From Ctenosaura bakeri (taxonomy: Eukaryota; Chordata; Lepidosauria; Squamata; Iguanidae), in NCBI GenBank assembly GCA_948474755.1, contig CAOLHI010001473.1, positions 372,001 through 436,000 on the forward strand: 64,000 nt of DNA. The letters are read 5' to 3'. Below, in pieces: positions 49,223-60,691 of the stretch. The notes under the pieces are model-generated. The model was not told the origin of the DNA, did no database searches, and saw only the letters and a program-made list of their open reading frames with translations. Both the position numbers and the translations under genes were made by a program. Each line of letters begins with the position of its first letter. The first letter of the stretch is position 1.

Positions 49223-49944
49223 TTGGCACAAATTCGGCACGCTACCTGGAAGGGCCTAACCCTCACAGTAGACATCATGCACGAGAGGATTCTGGATCCT
49301 GTAATTTTGCATCCATTATCCCACCTAAGACTACCCTTAACAGCCGCCAGTGCCACCTTGCTACCCCAACAGATGTACCATTGGTCCAACGGTACGCACT
49401 CATATGATTTATCTGGTTGTTTATTTCATCAATATTGGGCACAGTGCTTTTGCAATATTGACAGTTTTAGCCACACAGTTCTGACTATGTGTTAATACCG
49501 GTTAATTATACAGTCATGGCTCAAATTAATAGTGAGTGCTTTTGCTTAAGGACCCCATGTGCAAATGTGACAGTACTGCCTAGTGGTGCAACTGTAAGGA
49601 TCAAGTGCACCGCCAGCAACCCATGCTTTTGCAATCAGCACGTTCAAGACTGCTTTGGTAAAGACTTCTGTCTCCGTCAGGAGATACGAGATTATATTCT
49701 AGAAACTGAATATGTGCCCACGGAGTCTGAATTAGTTGGATTCCACCTTAACAATGAGATCCCCGTGTCTTTATGGCTAAGGAATCTTACCTGCCTAGCA
49801 GACAGAGTAAAGGAGGTTTTGCACTCCCTCTACCAGAGTGCCTTGGAAGTTAATCATTTGGCCCAGGTGATTGTTAAGTCATCAGAAGAATTGGAAAAAG
49901 CTGCTCAACACTCATGGTGGGACTCCCTCAAGTGGTCTTCCTGA
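49223..49944 (+). pseudogene. Env-like region with a frameshift
   Basis: Reading passes from frame 2 (49223-49495) to frame 1 (49489-49944) through an apparent single-base shift near 49485. Evidence for an envelope ectodomain: N-glycosylation sequons (NGT, NVT, NYT, NLT), many cysteines (CFCLRTPC, NPCFCNQ, DCFGKDFC), then a heptad-like helix (about 49790-49915) ending in a Trp-rich SWWDSLKW, as seen before the membrane anchor of retroviral TM proteins. The frame then stops at 49942 and no membrane span follows in any frame. The virus group was not recognised. Confidence 0.4.
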
Positions 49945-50583
49945 CCATCACCCCCCGGCACCGTGGGGGAAGTGAAGTATGAAATATCGCAGCTCCAACT
50001 TGGAGCAAGTTCAAGGAGATGACCCGAACTCTCTGACGCAGCTGTGGGATCCAAGAAGGGGTGCTCCAGACACCCTCCGACGAACTTAAAGGACTGTTTT
50101 GCCAAAACTCCTGCTTTAAAGGACTCTTGCCTTTTCGAAATGGACCATTCCTCATGCTGAAGCTCTGCAAACTGCTCGCTGCAAGAGCTACCTATCCCCG
50201 GCTAGTTGGTCTACAAAAATGGATACATTTTAACTTTCACTTCTGTGTTTTTGCGTCTGTTCCTGCCATGCCTCATTGGGAGGCACGCTTTTGCTTCTAG
50301 ATTCCAAGAACTTTTTGCATTGTGCTATTTACCGCCATTGTTCATTTGCTAACAGGTCTCTATTGACAGGACATTTTGACATTGACTATTGCTTAATTTA
50401 TATTTGTGTGAATGTGTTTAGGAATGTTTTTACAAGATAGAAACCCTTTGTGCTCCCTGCAAAATCCTCGTGGCCCATGGAGTGATACGACCTCTGAGCC
50501 TGTGGACCCCTATTTGGCACTAAAATTGCTTTAATATGTTTAATTGGAAAATGATTGATATTGTCCCAAATCACCCATTTTTT
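49945..50583 (+). other. Proviral 3' region without intact ORF
   Basis: About 0.6 kb between the env-like stop and the polypurine tract. Short open stretches only (for example 50061-50300), with no membrane anchor or accessory gene recognised. Confidence 0.4.
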
Positions 50584-50593
50584 GGGGGGGGGA
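50584..50593 (+). other. Polypurine tract before the 3' LTR
   Basis: A run of nine G and one A three bases before the 3' LTR, the normal place for the plus-strand primer. Confidence 0.6.
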
Positions 50594-50595
50594 TA

Positions 50596-51497
50596 TGTTA
50601 CTGCATTTGCTAACCTGGATTTGGGACTGCTAGATATCATTTTGATATCAATAATTTGGCTCTCTTCCACCATCCCTCTCCACGTGTTTGTGAGGCCCCC
50701 GGACAAGCACAGAACTAGGCTCGGTCATCAAATGCTGCAATACCCCAAGACAATACAGGCAGGCCAGAAATAGCCAGATCGCCGCTTTAGGAGACCTCTC
50801 TGCAAACACCCTCATTATGTATGCACACTGCTTACAAAGGACACTGCCTTGAGCAGGCAACTTGGCAAGCTGAATACTCAACTGCCAAATACTGAGCATT
50901 TGTATACTGTCTACTTCTATGTCAATTCGGACTTAATCATGTTAAATTTTGACCTTTCCAAAGCTTTGTCTCCAGCACCTAACTCATTATTTTCCCCAAG
51001 TAAGGAATAGCCTGCAGTTACATTTCTCCCTATAAACCCCCCGATTCCGAGACCTTCCTCGGATCTCTCCAGACTTCCATCCAGCCTTGCTGTCGCTTTG
51101 TTTGGTGAGCTGTCCCCTCAGTCCCACATACTGAGACTCCATACCAATGAACTCAATCTTCAGACCTCTCCAGGCTTCAGGACAGGTGTCGTATCACGCA
51201 ATTCAACAATCCCTCTCAAAATCCCTCTATACCACTCCAACCTTTATTTTTTATAGTTATCTGAGTGCGTGTGTTGCATACACTGTGTGTCTGTATTTAA
51301 TAAAAAATCTCAATTATTCCTAAACCCTGGTGTGCTCCTTGCCTTGGCCTGACCCCGTAGACATTGGGTAAAAGATTCCGCTGCGTTGCCCTGCCTCTTG
51401 CATTGCTAACTTGTGCTCTTAGCTAATTTCCCCAAACTTAGTTAATTGAGAGCGCATATAGGTGTCCCTCCCGGGACCCCCAGTAAACAGGGTAACA
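50596..51497 (+). repeat. 3' LTR of the provirus
   Basis: 902 bp from TGTTAC to GTAACA, with TATAAA at 51031-51036 and AATAAA at 51299-51304. Blocks such as caatacaggcaggcc, the acttccatcc stretch and the actgagactcc..gaactcaatc stretch match the solo LTR at 17333 and differ from the 5' LTR. The right flank starts ATAGCCC. Confidence 0.93.
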
Positions 51498-52790
51498 ATA
51501 GCCCACCCCAAGCCGCAACCCATCTGCCCAGTAAGTTGGGCAGGTACTTTCTTTAAATAGAACAAAGTAACTGCAGTGAATGTGAAAACAAAGTATGAAA
51601 TTATAATACAGAAGTTGGATGCACTATGCATAGTAAATGGAGGGATTGTGCCAGCACACTAGACTTATATGTTTTCCTTTCAGCCTGGCATGTTCTCCAG
51701 TGGGATGTGAAAATTTATAAATCTCAAATTATAAACCTCTCCTCAAACGTACACTATTAATGGGAGAAGAACTTTCAGGATCTTTCCAATCTTGATCACT
51801 TCACAACTATTTCTTACTGATTTCATCATCACCTCCTCCTGGATCAACAATATGCTCACAAGTCTTTTGTGTTCCTGCCAAGTATGATGAGAAAGACAGT
51901 GCTGGGTGAACTGGTTAAATATTGATGACTTAGCACAACACCCATTTTTATGTCTGTCAAAACCATACCATTTTCAAAAATATGCAAGAAGAGGGTTGTT
52001 TTTTTCTGGCTGTTAATACACCATTTGCTTTATGCCAAAAGATTTGTGCCAGTGCATATAATAGCCTATGAAAGCTGCTGCCACATTACACATGTTAGTC
52101 TTTATGATACCGTTGGGCTCCTTATCATTTCAGAAGAGTACTTTTCTTGGAAACATCACAGACCAAAAAGTGGAGGAACACTGTTCAATGATGTTTCAAA
52201 ATCTAGAAGAAAATGTAGAATCCTATACAGAATCCTATGTCCTAAATTTAGAATCCTATACAATAAAATATATCTACTCGTGAACAAGAAAAAAAATTCT
52301 ATCCAAATGTTATGTCAGATAACAAGTTATTTCCAACAATCTTTATTTATCATGAAAACTTGCACAATAACCGCAGTATAATTTATACACATGAAGTATA
52401 TTCACTGGGGAAAATTCATTTGTACAAAAATACACATAGTTTTTCTGCACAAAAATGTGTTTGAAAGAAGAAAATTTGTTTTCTGTGCCAAAATCAATTC
52501 CTGTACAAAGATATTGCTATGTATATAGAAAATATATTTTCTGCCCCCAACCACTTTTTCTTTATTTTTCTTTTTTGACACAGGAAAATATTTAATCTTC
52601 ATATTCTCCTAGAGAAGGGGGAAATTATGGAAATGATTAATTCTTGCATCTGGAAATGAAATAGAATTTACACATCTAGCCACAGTTATGTGACACCAAA
52701 GAATCTGCTCAGTCTATGAAGACTGAACAATCTATTTAGAGTGGAGACAGATAAAAATACAATTTACAGCACAAAAGAGTGCAACCTTAT
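51498..52790. other. Intergenic, right flank of the provirus
   Basis: AT-rich; nothing recognised. The first bases (ATAGCCCACC) do not continue the palindromic repeat present at the left flank. Confidence 0.5.
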
Positions 52791-52989
52791 TGTTGTTTTG
52801 TTGTTCTCATTGTATGCCTTCAAGTTGTTTCCAAATTATGGTGACCCAAGCCGAACCTATCATAGGGTTTCCTGGGGCTGAGAATGCGTGATGTGCCCAA
52901 GCTCACCCAGTGGGTTTCCATGGCTGAGCGGGGAACTGAACCCTGTTTCCAGGGTCATAGTCCAGTGCTCAATCCACTATACCATGCTG
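52791..52989 (-). mobile_element. tRNA-derived squamate SINE, copy 5
   Basis: Reverse copy: (ttg)n tail, tgccttcaagttgtttccaa, gaacctatcatagggtttcc, reversed core (gctcacccagtgggtttcca) and head (tagtccagtgctcaatccac). Confidence 0.85.
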
Positions 52990-52998
52990 TTAACCTAC

Positions 52999-53061
52999 TA
53001 AGAAGAAATTATCTACTTATTCAATGGGGTTGACTTCCAAGTAAGTCTGTATAGGATTATG
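52999..53061. repeat. Short palindromic repeat, copy 3
   Basis: tcaatggggttgacttccaa followed by gtaagtctgtataggattat; directly follows the SINE at 52791-52989. Confidence 0.45.
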
Positions 53062-53929
53062 GGTTTAGAGGATTAATGAAGCAAGGTAAGTAAAATGCTT
53101 GGAAGCTTGAATGTGCATTCTCCATGGTACTTGAAAGGGGACTGTGGGAGGGCCAGGCCTGCTTTCCTTCTCGCAAATGGGAATGACAACTTTTCTCCTA
53201 GTCTGCTAAAGCACCTTGCCCCCTTATACAGCTCTGCTTTCCCTTTTAAAACCACCACCATAGTATATAAAGCTTCTCAGTTATTATTCAAAATGGTTCA
53301 CTGATCTGTGGTAGCATGTTACTAATTGATTAGAACTAATAGAAAGTATTCTTCATAATTTATAAAAATACAATGTACTCTTTATTAAAATAACAAACAG
53401 GGAAAAGATATTGGTGTCATAATAATTCCAAGCAATACGTAACTTCAAAAGGTATTTAACCAGTTTCTTATAGCTTCACTCAATATACTGACACAAAACT
53501 TTCATACACACACACACACACAGGCCTTTGGCTTCCCTTTTGCTCAAAGGCTTAATTCCCAAATCAGGATCAAACCTTCTGACCCAACTCAAAATGGTTT
53601 GGTTTCTCCTCTGTCTCTTTTGCTAGACCTCTGAGAAGACAACCACTCTTATTCAGACAAACCCCCTGGTTGACTGAAGGGCTCTAGCCTAGAGCTATCT
53701 CTCTGGAAATATCACTGAAGGAATCTGAAAAATCCAAGTCACTGTGTCTTATATACACCTTATTAGATCCTCTTCACCTCAGCCCTTCCCCCTTATTGGG
53801 GTTTTTTTCTCTCATACAGAGCCACTTTGGTTACATAGCAACTTGTTGCTGGGGCTGCCCTGCCACTCAGGCTAGCCACACTCTCAAACTCCATCACAGG
53901 GACCACATGCCATTACTTATTTATCTACT
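53062..53929. other. Intergenic, nothing recognised
   Basis: Short (CA)n near 53506-53522; no gene or clear repeat. Confidence 0.5.
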
Positions 53930-54106
53930 ACATTTATATCCTGCTTTCTCTCCATGGACAACAAGTGGGTTCTAGGGATCTCTCCTCCCCTTTTATCCTC
54001 ACAACAATCTTCTCAGGGTGTTTCGGTAGAGAGGTATTCACTCTGTAACCTTTATAGCCAACTGGGACTTCTTGCCAGTCCTAGTCCAACATCATAACCA
54101 CTCCCA
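53930..54106 (+). repeat. Interspersed repeat, same family as 24.6 kb
   Basis: Shows acatttatatcctgctttct, tatcctcacaacaatcttct and 'cctagtccaacatcataacc', all typical of a common reptile dispersed repeat. Followed by a (CTTA)n microsatellite. Confidence 0.5.
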
Positions 54107-54108
54107 CA

Positions 54109-54129
54109 CTTACTTACTTACTTACTTAA
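54109..54129 (+). repeat. (CTTA)n microsatellite
   Basis: Five CTTA units. Confidence 0.93.
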
Positions 54130-54480
54130 TTAATTAAGGAAAACATTCTGTGCTACCTTTCTTCCATGCATTCAAGATAACATCTAAAAACCATGCATGC
54201 ACACACATACATACACACACGTACACATTAAAATAACAGGATACCCTAAAAACAATAACTCATAATCTGGAAAACAGGTCAATAAATCAGCAAAAATTTA
54301 GCCCATTGACGGATTTGCTACAATGACATACAAAGAAACTGTATGGATACACTTTCTTGAAGTGAAAGTTCTCCATATGTCTGCTAAAGTCTAAAGACCA
54401 GCTGTGAGGTAGTCAGGCAAGCTAATCTGGGCAGGAAATTCCAAAAATGGGGTGCTATTATCAAAATAGCCTTGAATCCA
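54130..54480 (+). repeat. Interspersed repeat, same family as 19.6 kb
   Basis: Decayed copy: AAC/TAAAA-rich part at 54220-54300, then ctgggcaggaaattccaaaa near 54428. Contains a short CA/TACA stretch at 54195-54225. Confidence 0.35.
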
Positions 54481-55317
54481 TGGATTATTTAATTTCAGTA
54501 AAACAGAGAGCAAGTTCTCACTCCTTGTGCCAGCTGAGTCAGTGTGACATCAAACTAATGACTAGACTGCCCATAAAATCCAATGCATCAGTTCAAATGC
54601 CTTTCCAAAGGTTGATTTTGTTATTTAATAGTTATAATGAGCTGAGAGCAATTTCTTGAGTTTAGAAACCCAACACATTAGATCTCATAAAAGCCCTCCC
54701 AACAGGGGAATTTAAATAAACCTTCCAATGGCTGTGAAAGCCATGTGAAATCAAAAGATGTTAAGAGTTTCTAGAGAGGTCTGGACCCTCTGAAGTTTCA
54801 GACTGTAAATAGGATTTAGGACCTTGTGTTAACCAAGACAACAACAAAAAATTAACACATACTGCTAAACATCATTAGTCTCCCAGGGTTTAAATTATGC
54901 TTGCAACATCAACACATTAGAGTGAATACTGTTTAAAAAGGTGGGAAGCCACTTTGTGATGAAAATTTGTTTTCTTTTCCAGCTAAAGAACAATGAAGCT
55001 TTCTCACTACCTAAATGCCTTCAAGATATATCTACTGAATATGTGTTCTGATATACAGGTACATGAACTCATTATCAAAGTTTCTTTAGACATCAGTGCA
55101 CACACTTTGCTATGTGGCTTAGACTGTGTATGCTCATTAACATCCTCAGATACCTGGACCTTTGTTGACAAGTTACTTCAGCCACTTATTTATTTGACTT
55201 TTAAACCACTCACCAAATTCTCCAGGAGGTGCACAGTCTGTGAAAAATATAAAATACAATAATAATACAAAAAAAAAGAGAAAAGACTAAAGGAGCAAAA
55301 ATACAAAACTAAGATGT
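54481..55317. other. Intergenic, nothing certain
   Basis: 55170-55270 (cagccacttatttatttgac, then an A/T-rich part) resembles the start of a common reptile repeat. Confidence 0.4.
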
Positions 55318-55448
55318 AGACAGCCAGAGTGGTGTAGTGGTTTGAGTGTTGGACCCCTCTAAACAAATATTGCTAAGAAAAACCCATGATAGGTTCACCT
55401 TATGGTCACTGTAAGTCAAAAATGACTTTAAGGCACACAACAACAGCA
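55318..55448 (+). mobile_element. tRNA-derived squamate SINE, copy 6, internally deleted
   Basis: Head 'agagtggtgtagtggtttga' joins directly to the tail (aggttcaccttatggtcact, cacacaacaacagc). Box B and the MIR-like core are missing between about 55357 and 55375. Confidence 0.8.
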
Positions 55449-56637
55449 AAGAAGCAGACCATATGTTGACTGAGGTCTTGGGTTAGGAATCTACTCAAAC
55501 AACCACACTAGTGTACATCTGCATGTGAAGTTTAAAGACTTACCATTCTGTCCCCCGAGGGTGATACAGCAGTGATGCTGTCTGCAAATTTTTAACTGGG
55601 CTAGCCTTACTAGGAGGGAGAGTAAGACAACCATATCACCTTACAGAGAGGAGGCCATCTAGCACCAACTGAGGAACCATCACAAGTGACAAGCCAATCA
55701 GAAAGATCTCCCGGTTTTCTCAAGAAACAACAACAACAAAAAAAGCAGTGTGTTGCAATGAGGATAAAAAATGATGGTAGTGTTGGCTTTCTCTTTATCT
55801 GGCAAAGAGAGGAAAGAGTGGAGAGAAGGAGCTGCATGGTTTTAGTTGCAATTGCATGTGGTGAAACTGGTGGGCATCACAGTTACAGCAGCTTTTCTCC
55901 CCCTATGGCAATAGAAACGGAGGAACCACTTCAACTTTAGAGGAGGACCTTTTGTCTATATAATATCTATGCTGATGGATATCCACTTTTACAGAGATTT
56001 GTAATCCTTACTATTCCTCCCTAAATTTACATGAGAAAACATCACAGGCATAGCTGGGTGGAGATGAAAGGGAAGAAAGAATGAAGTTAACAAAAACTGA
56101 TTGGTATGGCAGGCATCACAAAGATTACTTTGTGAACAGTGCATACTGGCATCTTTCTAATGAGTAAAGAATGAATTGAAGGGACAGAAACTTCAAAGGA
56201 AGCTGTATGTGATGAATGTGAGATAACAATGAGTTAATCATTTACAGACTGTTGCTCTTGCATTCATCTTTTGGACTTACTGTTTACAGTTAGCTTTTTC
56301 TATAGTGTGTATGTGTGCACATATGCACCTTTCTCTCATTTGTCCATGTAATATGTGTGGTTGTCTGTATAATATTCTGGAGTGAGTAGAAGGTAACTGT
56401 CTCTGTGTCTCTATGTACTCTCTTCCCTGGCCCCTGGCCCCTGCCCCCTTTGTAATACAACAGGATTTTAGTCTAATCTGAGATCAGTTTTGCATTAGAT
56501 CAGCAAGAGTTTCTGGCTTCAAGTTGCTAATAACAGCAGCAACAAAAATGCTCTCTTCCCACCTAGTTTAGGCTGGTAAAACTAGCCTGCTAAAAGAAAA
56601 TGTGTGGAGTTGTGTGTGGAGTAACAACTTGTCTGCT

Positions 56638-56659
56638 AGAGAGAGAGAGAGAGAGAGAG
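56638..56659 (+). repeat. (GA)n microsatellite
   Basis: About eleven GA units. Confidence 0.95.
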
Positions 56660-56689
56660 GAAAGCATCTTACTCCCTCCTTATCTTACT

Positions 56690-56890
56690 CGAGATACAGG
56701 ACACGGGACAATAGGGAAAAAAAAGCAACATAAAACTGTATAAACTAAGTAAAATGTTTAAAAACAGTTTAAACTGATTTAAAACCATTTGTACTGAGAC
56801 AGAGTTTTACTGCCTAGTCAGGCCATGTTCCTTTAGCCCTGAAAGCTTGAATAAAGAGATAAGTTTCAACTTGGGACCAAAATAAAGCCA
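56690..56890 (+). repeat. Interspersed repeat fragment, probably same family
   Basis: AAC/TTTAAA-rich piece (cataaaactgtataaactaa) followed by 'gcttgaataaagagataagt', resembling the middle of the 19.6/41.5 kb repeats. Weak. Confidence 0.3.
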
Positions 56891-59800
56891 CCTGGAAAAA
56901 TGACTTTTTTGTACTACAAATCCTCCAATGCCCACACTGGCCCTATTGACTAGGGAGGTCTGGAACTTGTATTCCAAAGAGTCACTTTTCCAAATTCAAG
57001 CTAGCTAGCAAAGATAGCTATTCATACATATGGGAAGAAAGACTGTTGTAGTCTGTGCACACTTTGGAAAGGCATCCTATTGATTACAGTAAGCATCACT
57101 CTGAATGGAACAAGGATGGAATAGTGTAGTGGAACTGAGATAGAGACCCATGGTTTTTAGAAAAAAGATTTATTTGTGCACATTGTCCCAGTGAGATACT
57201 TCTCAAAAGTCTGGGCCCTGCCTCCTTACATTCAGAGCAATTTATACATCTCCAATACAAATACATCACATGGTCAAGAAAAGAAAACTGACACGTACAA
57301 ATGGCTCCCACCATTCTCCTGCATAATCTTACAAATGTTGCAAAGTAAAGGAAGCATAGCGTGGCACATTCCATCCTCCCTAACATTCTGTCTCACAGAG
57401 TACCACTGTATTACTTTCAAACACAGAGAGATTTCAATTGCAGAGGAAATTAACTAATTTTCCTCACTTCCTGAGGTCATCTAGGCTGACCCGAAACTGC
57501 ACATCCACTTCAATAGGACAATAAGAGTGCACCTGGACAGGCTCCAAGAGAGGAACAGGGATATTTTTCTTCTAAGGGAAGGACAGTGTAGTGTGAGAAA
57601 ACTTCCTTGGCTAATGAGCAGTTTGGAAAATCTAATTTGTGCTTCTGACAGCTGAAGACTTGAAGGAGCCTAAGGTAACAGTGGGAAAACTGGTCTGTAG
57701 GTCACTTGTGGCTGTCGACTTCTTTTTTGCCACTCAAGTTCCTCAAGGCTTCCTCAAAGCTCACAGAGAAAGAAAGAAAAAAACCAAACAGGGCAATTGT
57801 TCAGCTTCAAATGTCCCCAAGTGCACAAAACCGCTGAGCTTGTCTCATTCTGCCCCCAAGACCCCTAACAGTTGAAAACAGACAGAAAATAAAAACAGGA
57901 AGTGATGTCATGTCACTTTCAGTTTGATGGTGATTTGCCATTCCACTTCCTGGAATCTACTGGAGTAAGTCCAAATGCTTTAAATAAATGGGTAGGCGTT
58001 AGAAAATGGGTTTGCTGCCTGAAGAAAATCAGGTTCTTACACTGGTAGCCTGGACTAAAAGAATAATAGAGTAGAGCCCTAGGAAGCAGATCAACTTTAT
58101 ATTTAATGAACGGAATGTGGGTTAAAAAATAGGGGTAATTCTGTATGCCTGATCTACTACAAAATAATAGATATTTCTGTATGAATGGATGACCTCTCCT
58201 GTTCTGTATATAAGGAATCCTTGCCATCTTCAGCAAAAGATATGCCTAGATATTTTAACGTAAGAACTTCAACTTTCCTTACCTCTGATCTTCTGGCTGT
58301 ATACCTCTCCCTTCTGCCAGCTGTCTCCCCCTTTCACTCTCCTGTGCTCTTCACAGCTACTTTTCTAGCTTCATCTCTCCTACTCCCCCTCTTTTCTCTT
58401 GAACTATTTCTTTCTTGGGTTTCCCTTTGCTTGACCATCCATCTTTAGGCCCACTCAACTGCCCAACCAACCTATGACATCCAAGCAACTCAGCCAATTG
58501 CAGGCACAGACTCATAAGATCAGAACACCTTGTCCAATGGTAAGCAGTAAGCTCTGCCTGTGGCTGCACAGTCAGTTATGGCTACTTACTTAGATTCTCT
58601 AAGAGGTAGACAGGCAAACTAATCGCTGTAACAGATTTTACTAAAGTCTTCAGAATACTCTTATGTAGACTAATATTCCAGTCCGAAAAAAGTCTCCCAA
58701 AATGTGTTGTGATGGAGCTTCAAACCTCTAAATGCCCACAATCTGAATATGTGTCAGCTATCCGGATGCAAAGCAAGGTTGTTGCTTGTGTGTGTGTTTC
58801 CCAACGACCTATTCCAATGTACTACAAAACTGTCTTTTTGCATTTTGTGAAAGCAAACAAGGGTGTATTTATCACATGAGGCTTTCAAAACCTAGCTGCC
58901 ACTGTTGAATTTTTGTAATTATAGCAATTTGTGTCTGCAAATCACACATTGATCGGAAAGACAGGTTTCACAAGCAGCTTCCATAAGCCTTAATAACAAG
59001 AAAAGCATTGCCACTTAGTTGGTCTATTTTTTTATGAACCCATCAGCAAATTAGCATTAAAAAAACATGACTGCAGTCAGCAGTGTAATCTTATATAAAT
59101 ATTTTCCCCTTTCACTGCGTTGTGACAGTCATCTGCTAGAACACATGAAATAATACTAGAGAAGATTAATTTAAAGCCCTTCGTTTTGTTTTATTGGGAA
59201 ACACGTCAGGCTCTGGTTCCAATTTTGTTTTAAATGGCCAGTTAACACTTTTCCCATCAGTTGTCATTTCTACTGCAAACCACTCCCATGAGCTAATATT
59301 ACCTAACTTTTACATAAACAGGCAGAGCTCATAGGCATCAGCTCCAAAGAGGTCTGGAATCTGGACTTGACTACTTGCCATTGCTTGCATGAAGAGATTG
59401 CAACCAACTGAGAAGTGTTTCAGAAAAACAAAATCTTTGCTGGAGGAATCCTGTGCTCAAGGTAGGAAGTTTGCAATAACTTTTAAAACCAACCAAAGAT
59501 GTAAACAGGAGTGCATTTGAGTGTGGTAGAAGTACTATGAACTTAGGGACTGCCTGAAAGTAGCAAATGCGTTCCAACTGCTTCTATCACACTTAGATGG
59601 TCTGCCTGACTGCAGTTACGTAGAGACATTCCCTGTGGTAGTAAGAACTGGCTTTCTTGATATCCCCACCCTCAAACCTATGGGGGAAAGGTGCCAATTC
59701 TGGGGAATGATGAAGGGAAAAAGTAGTCCGTATGGTCACATTTCTCCAACTTAAGCCATAGTCAAGGATTTGTTGGCTTTTTTAAACCACAGAATGCTGA

Positions 59801-60691
59801 CTATTCTGTTTCAGTGTTAAGGGATTTTAGAAGTAAATCAGCATGTAACTGACTCTCTGGTGAAGTTACCACATTTGCTGGTGGTTAAGGACTAAATCGA
59901 ACAACTTGCAAGAACTGTGACTGGATTGCTGATTGTTTTTGTTTCTACCTCCAAACAACCACGGAAGACATTCGGTCAACAAGATAGGGAACCTGTATGG
60001 TTTTAGCAGTGGGTTTGAGGGATTTACTTTGGCAAAATGAGGAAAGGAAACAGAGGAAGTGGTGCAAGACTTGGGAAAGTGTTGGTTTTGTGATGGAGTT
60101 TTTTAGGGTGGGGATTACAACTCCTAGCATTGAAAACAACTTTACTCCTATCCTGCACTACTGCTTGAATTGATTTGGGAGTTCCCTTGCTACTTTTACA
60201 TAAAAATTAAAATGTAGGGAGCTATCAGCTGTCTGGCCTTGGCTTTAAAAAGCAGTATTATCAACAAGAAAGCCTGTCCCTCCACCCAAATAAATTTTAC
60301 CTCAGCCATTATTTCTCTAGAAGATTGTAAGCAATTCTCAGTCCCCTTCATCTCACCTGAAACAAACTGAATAATACTAATATTCATATACTTTTCAGTG
60401 TTCTGGTAAGGATCATCAAGCTAATGTACATGATGGTCAACAATACTAATGCTACAGTACGTGTTAAGGTGTTGCTCCGTCATATTGAGCTCACACTAAG
60501 TGACAACATTCACTGGGTCTGTTGCTCATCTTCAGTCTGATCCACATTACTGGGCTTTTGTGAGGGTAGACCGGGGAGAGGAGAACCATGAGCTCATTTG
60601 AGGAAATGATGTTAATGGGATGTTAATGTAACTAGGAATAATGATAAAAGTTTTAGGTTAAGGTACTGGTGCTTTGATTGTTTCTTTTATA

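Larger units (their letters stand above)
44165..51497 (+). mobile_element. Endogenous retrovirus (7.3 kb), defective, without pol
   Basis: Two related LTRs of about 0.9 kb (44165-45073 and 50596-51497), each beginning TGTTAC and ending GTAACA, bound a 5.5-kb interior. A candidate primer-binding site, a leader, a gag-like region with in-frame stops, a protease-like remnant, an env-like 3' part and a G-rich polypurine tract follow in retroviral order. No reverse transcriptase, RNase H or integrase motif was found. The 4-bp duplications of its solo LTR relatives suit a gammaretrovirus-like (class I) or related group, but the Gag was not recognised as a named family. Flanking bases (GCAG left, ATAG right) are not a duplication, and the LTRs are of different subtypes. 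It is old and inactive. Confidence 0.9.
55449..60691. other. Upstream region of SOD3, no gene seen
   Basis: About 5 kb upstream of the SOD3 coding exon. It could hold the non-coding first exon and promoter, but I could not identify either; there is no CpG island. 58840-59330 looks like possible conserved non-coding DNA. Confidence 0.4.
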
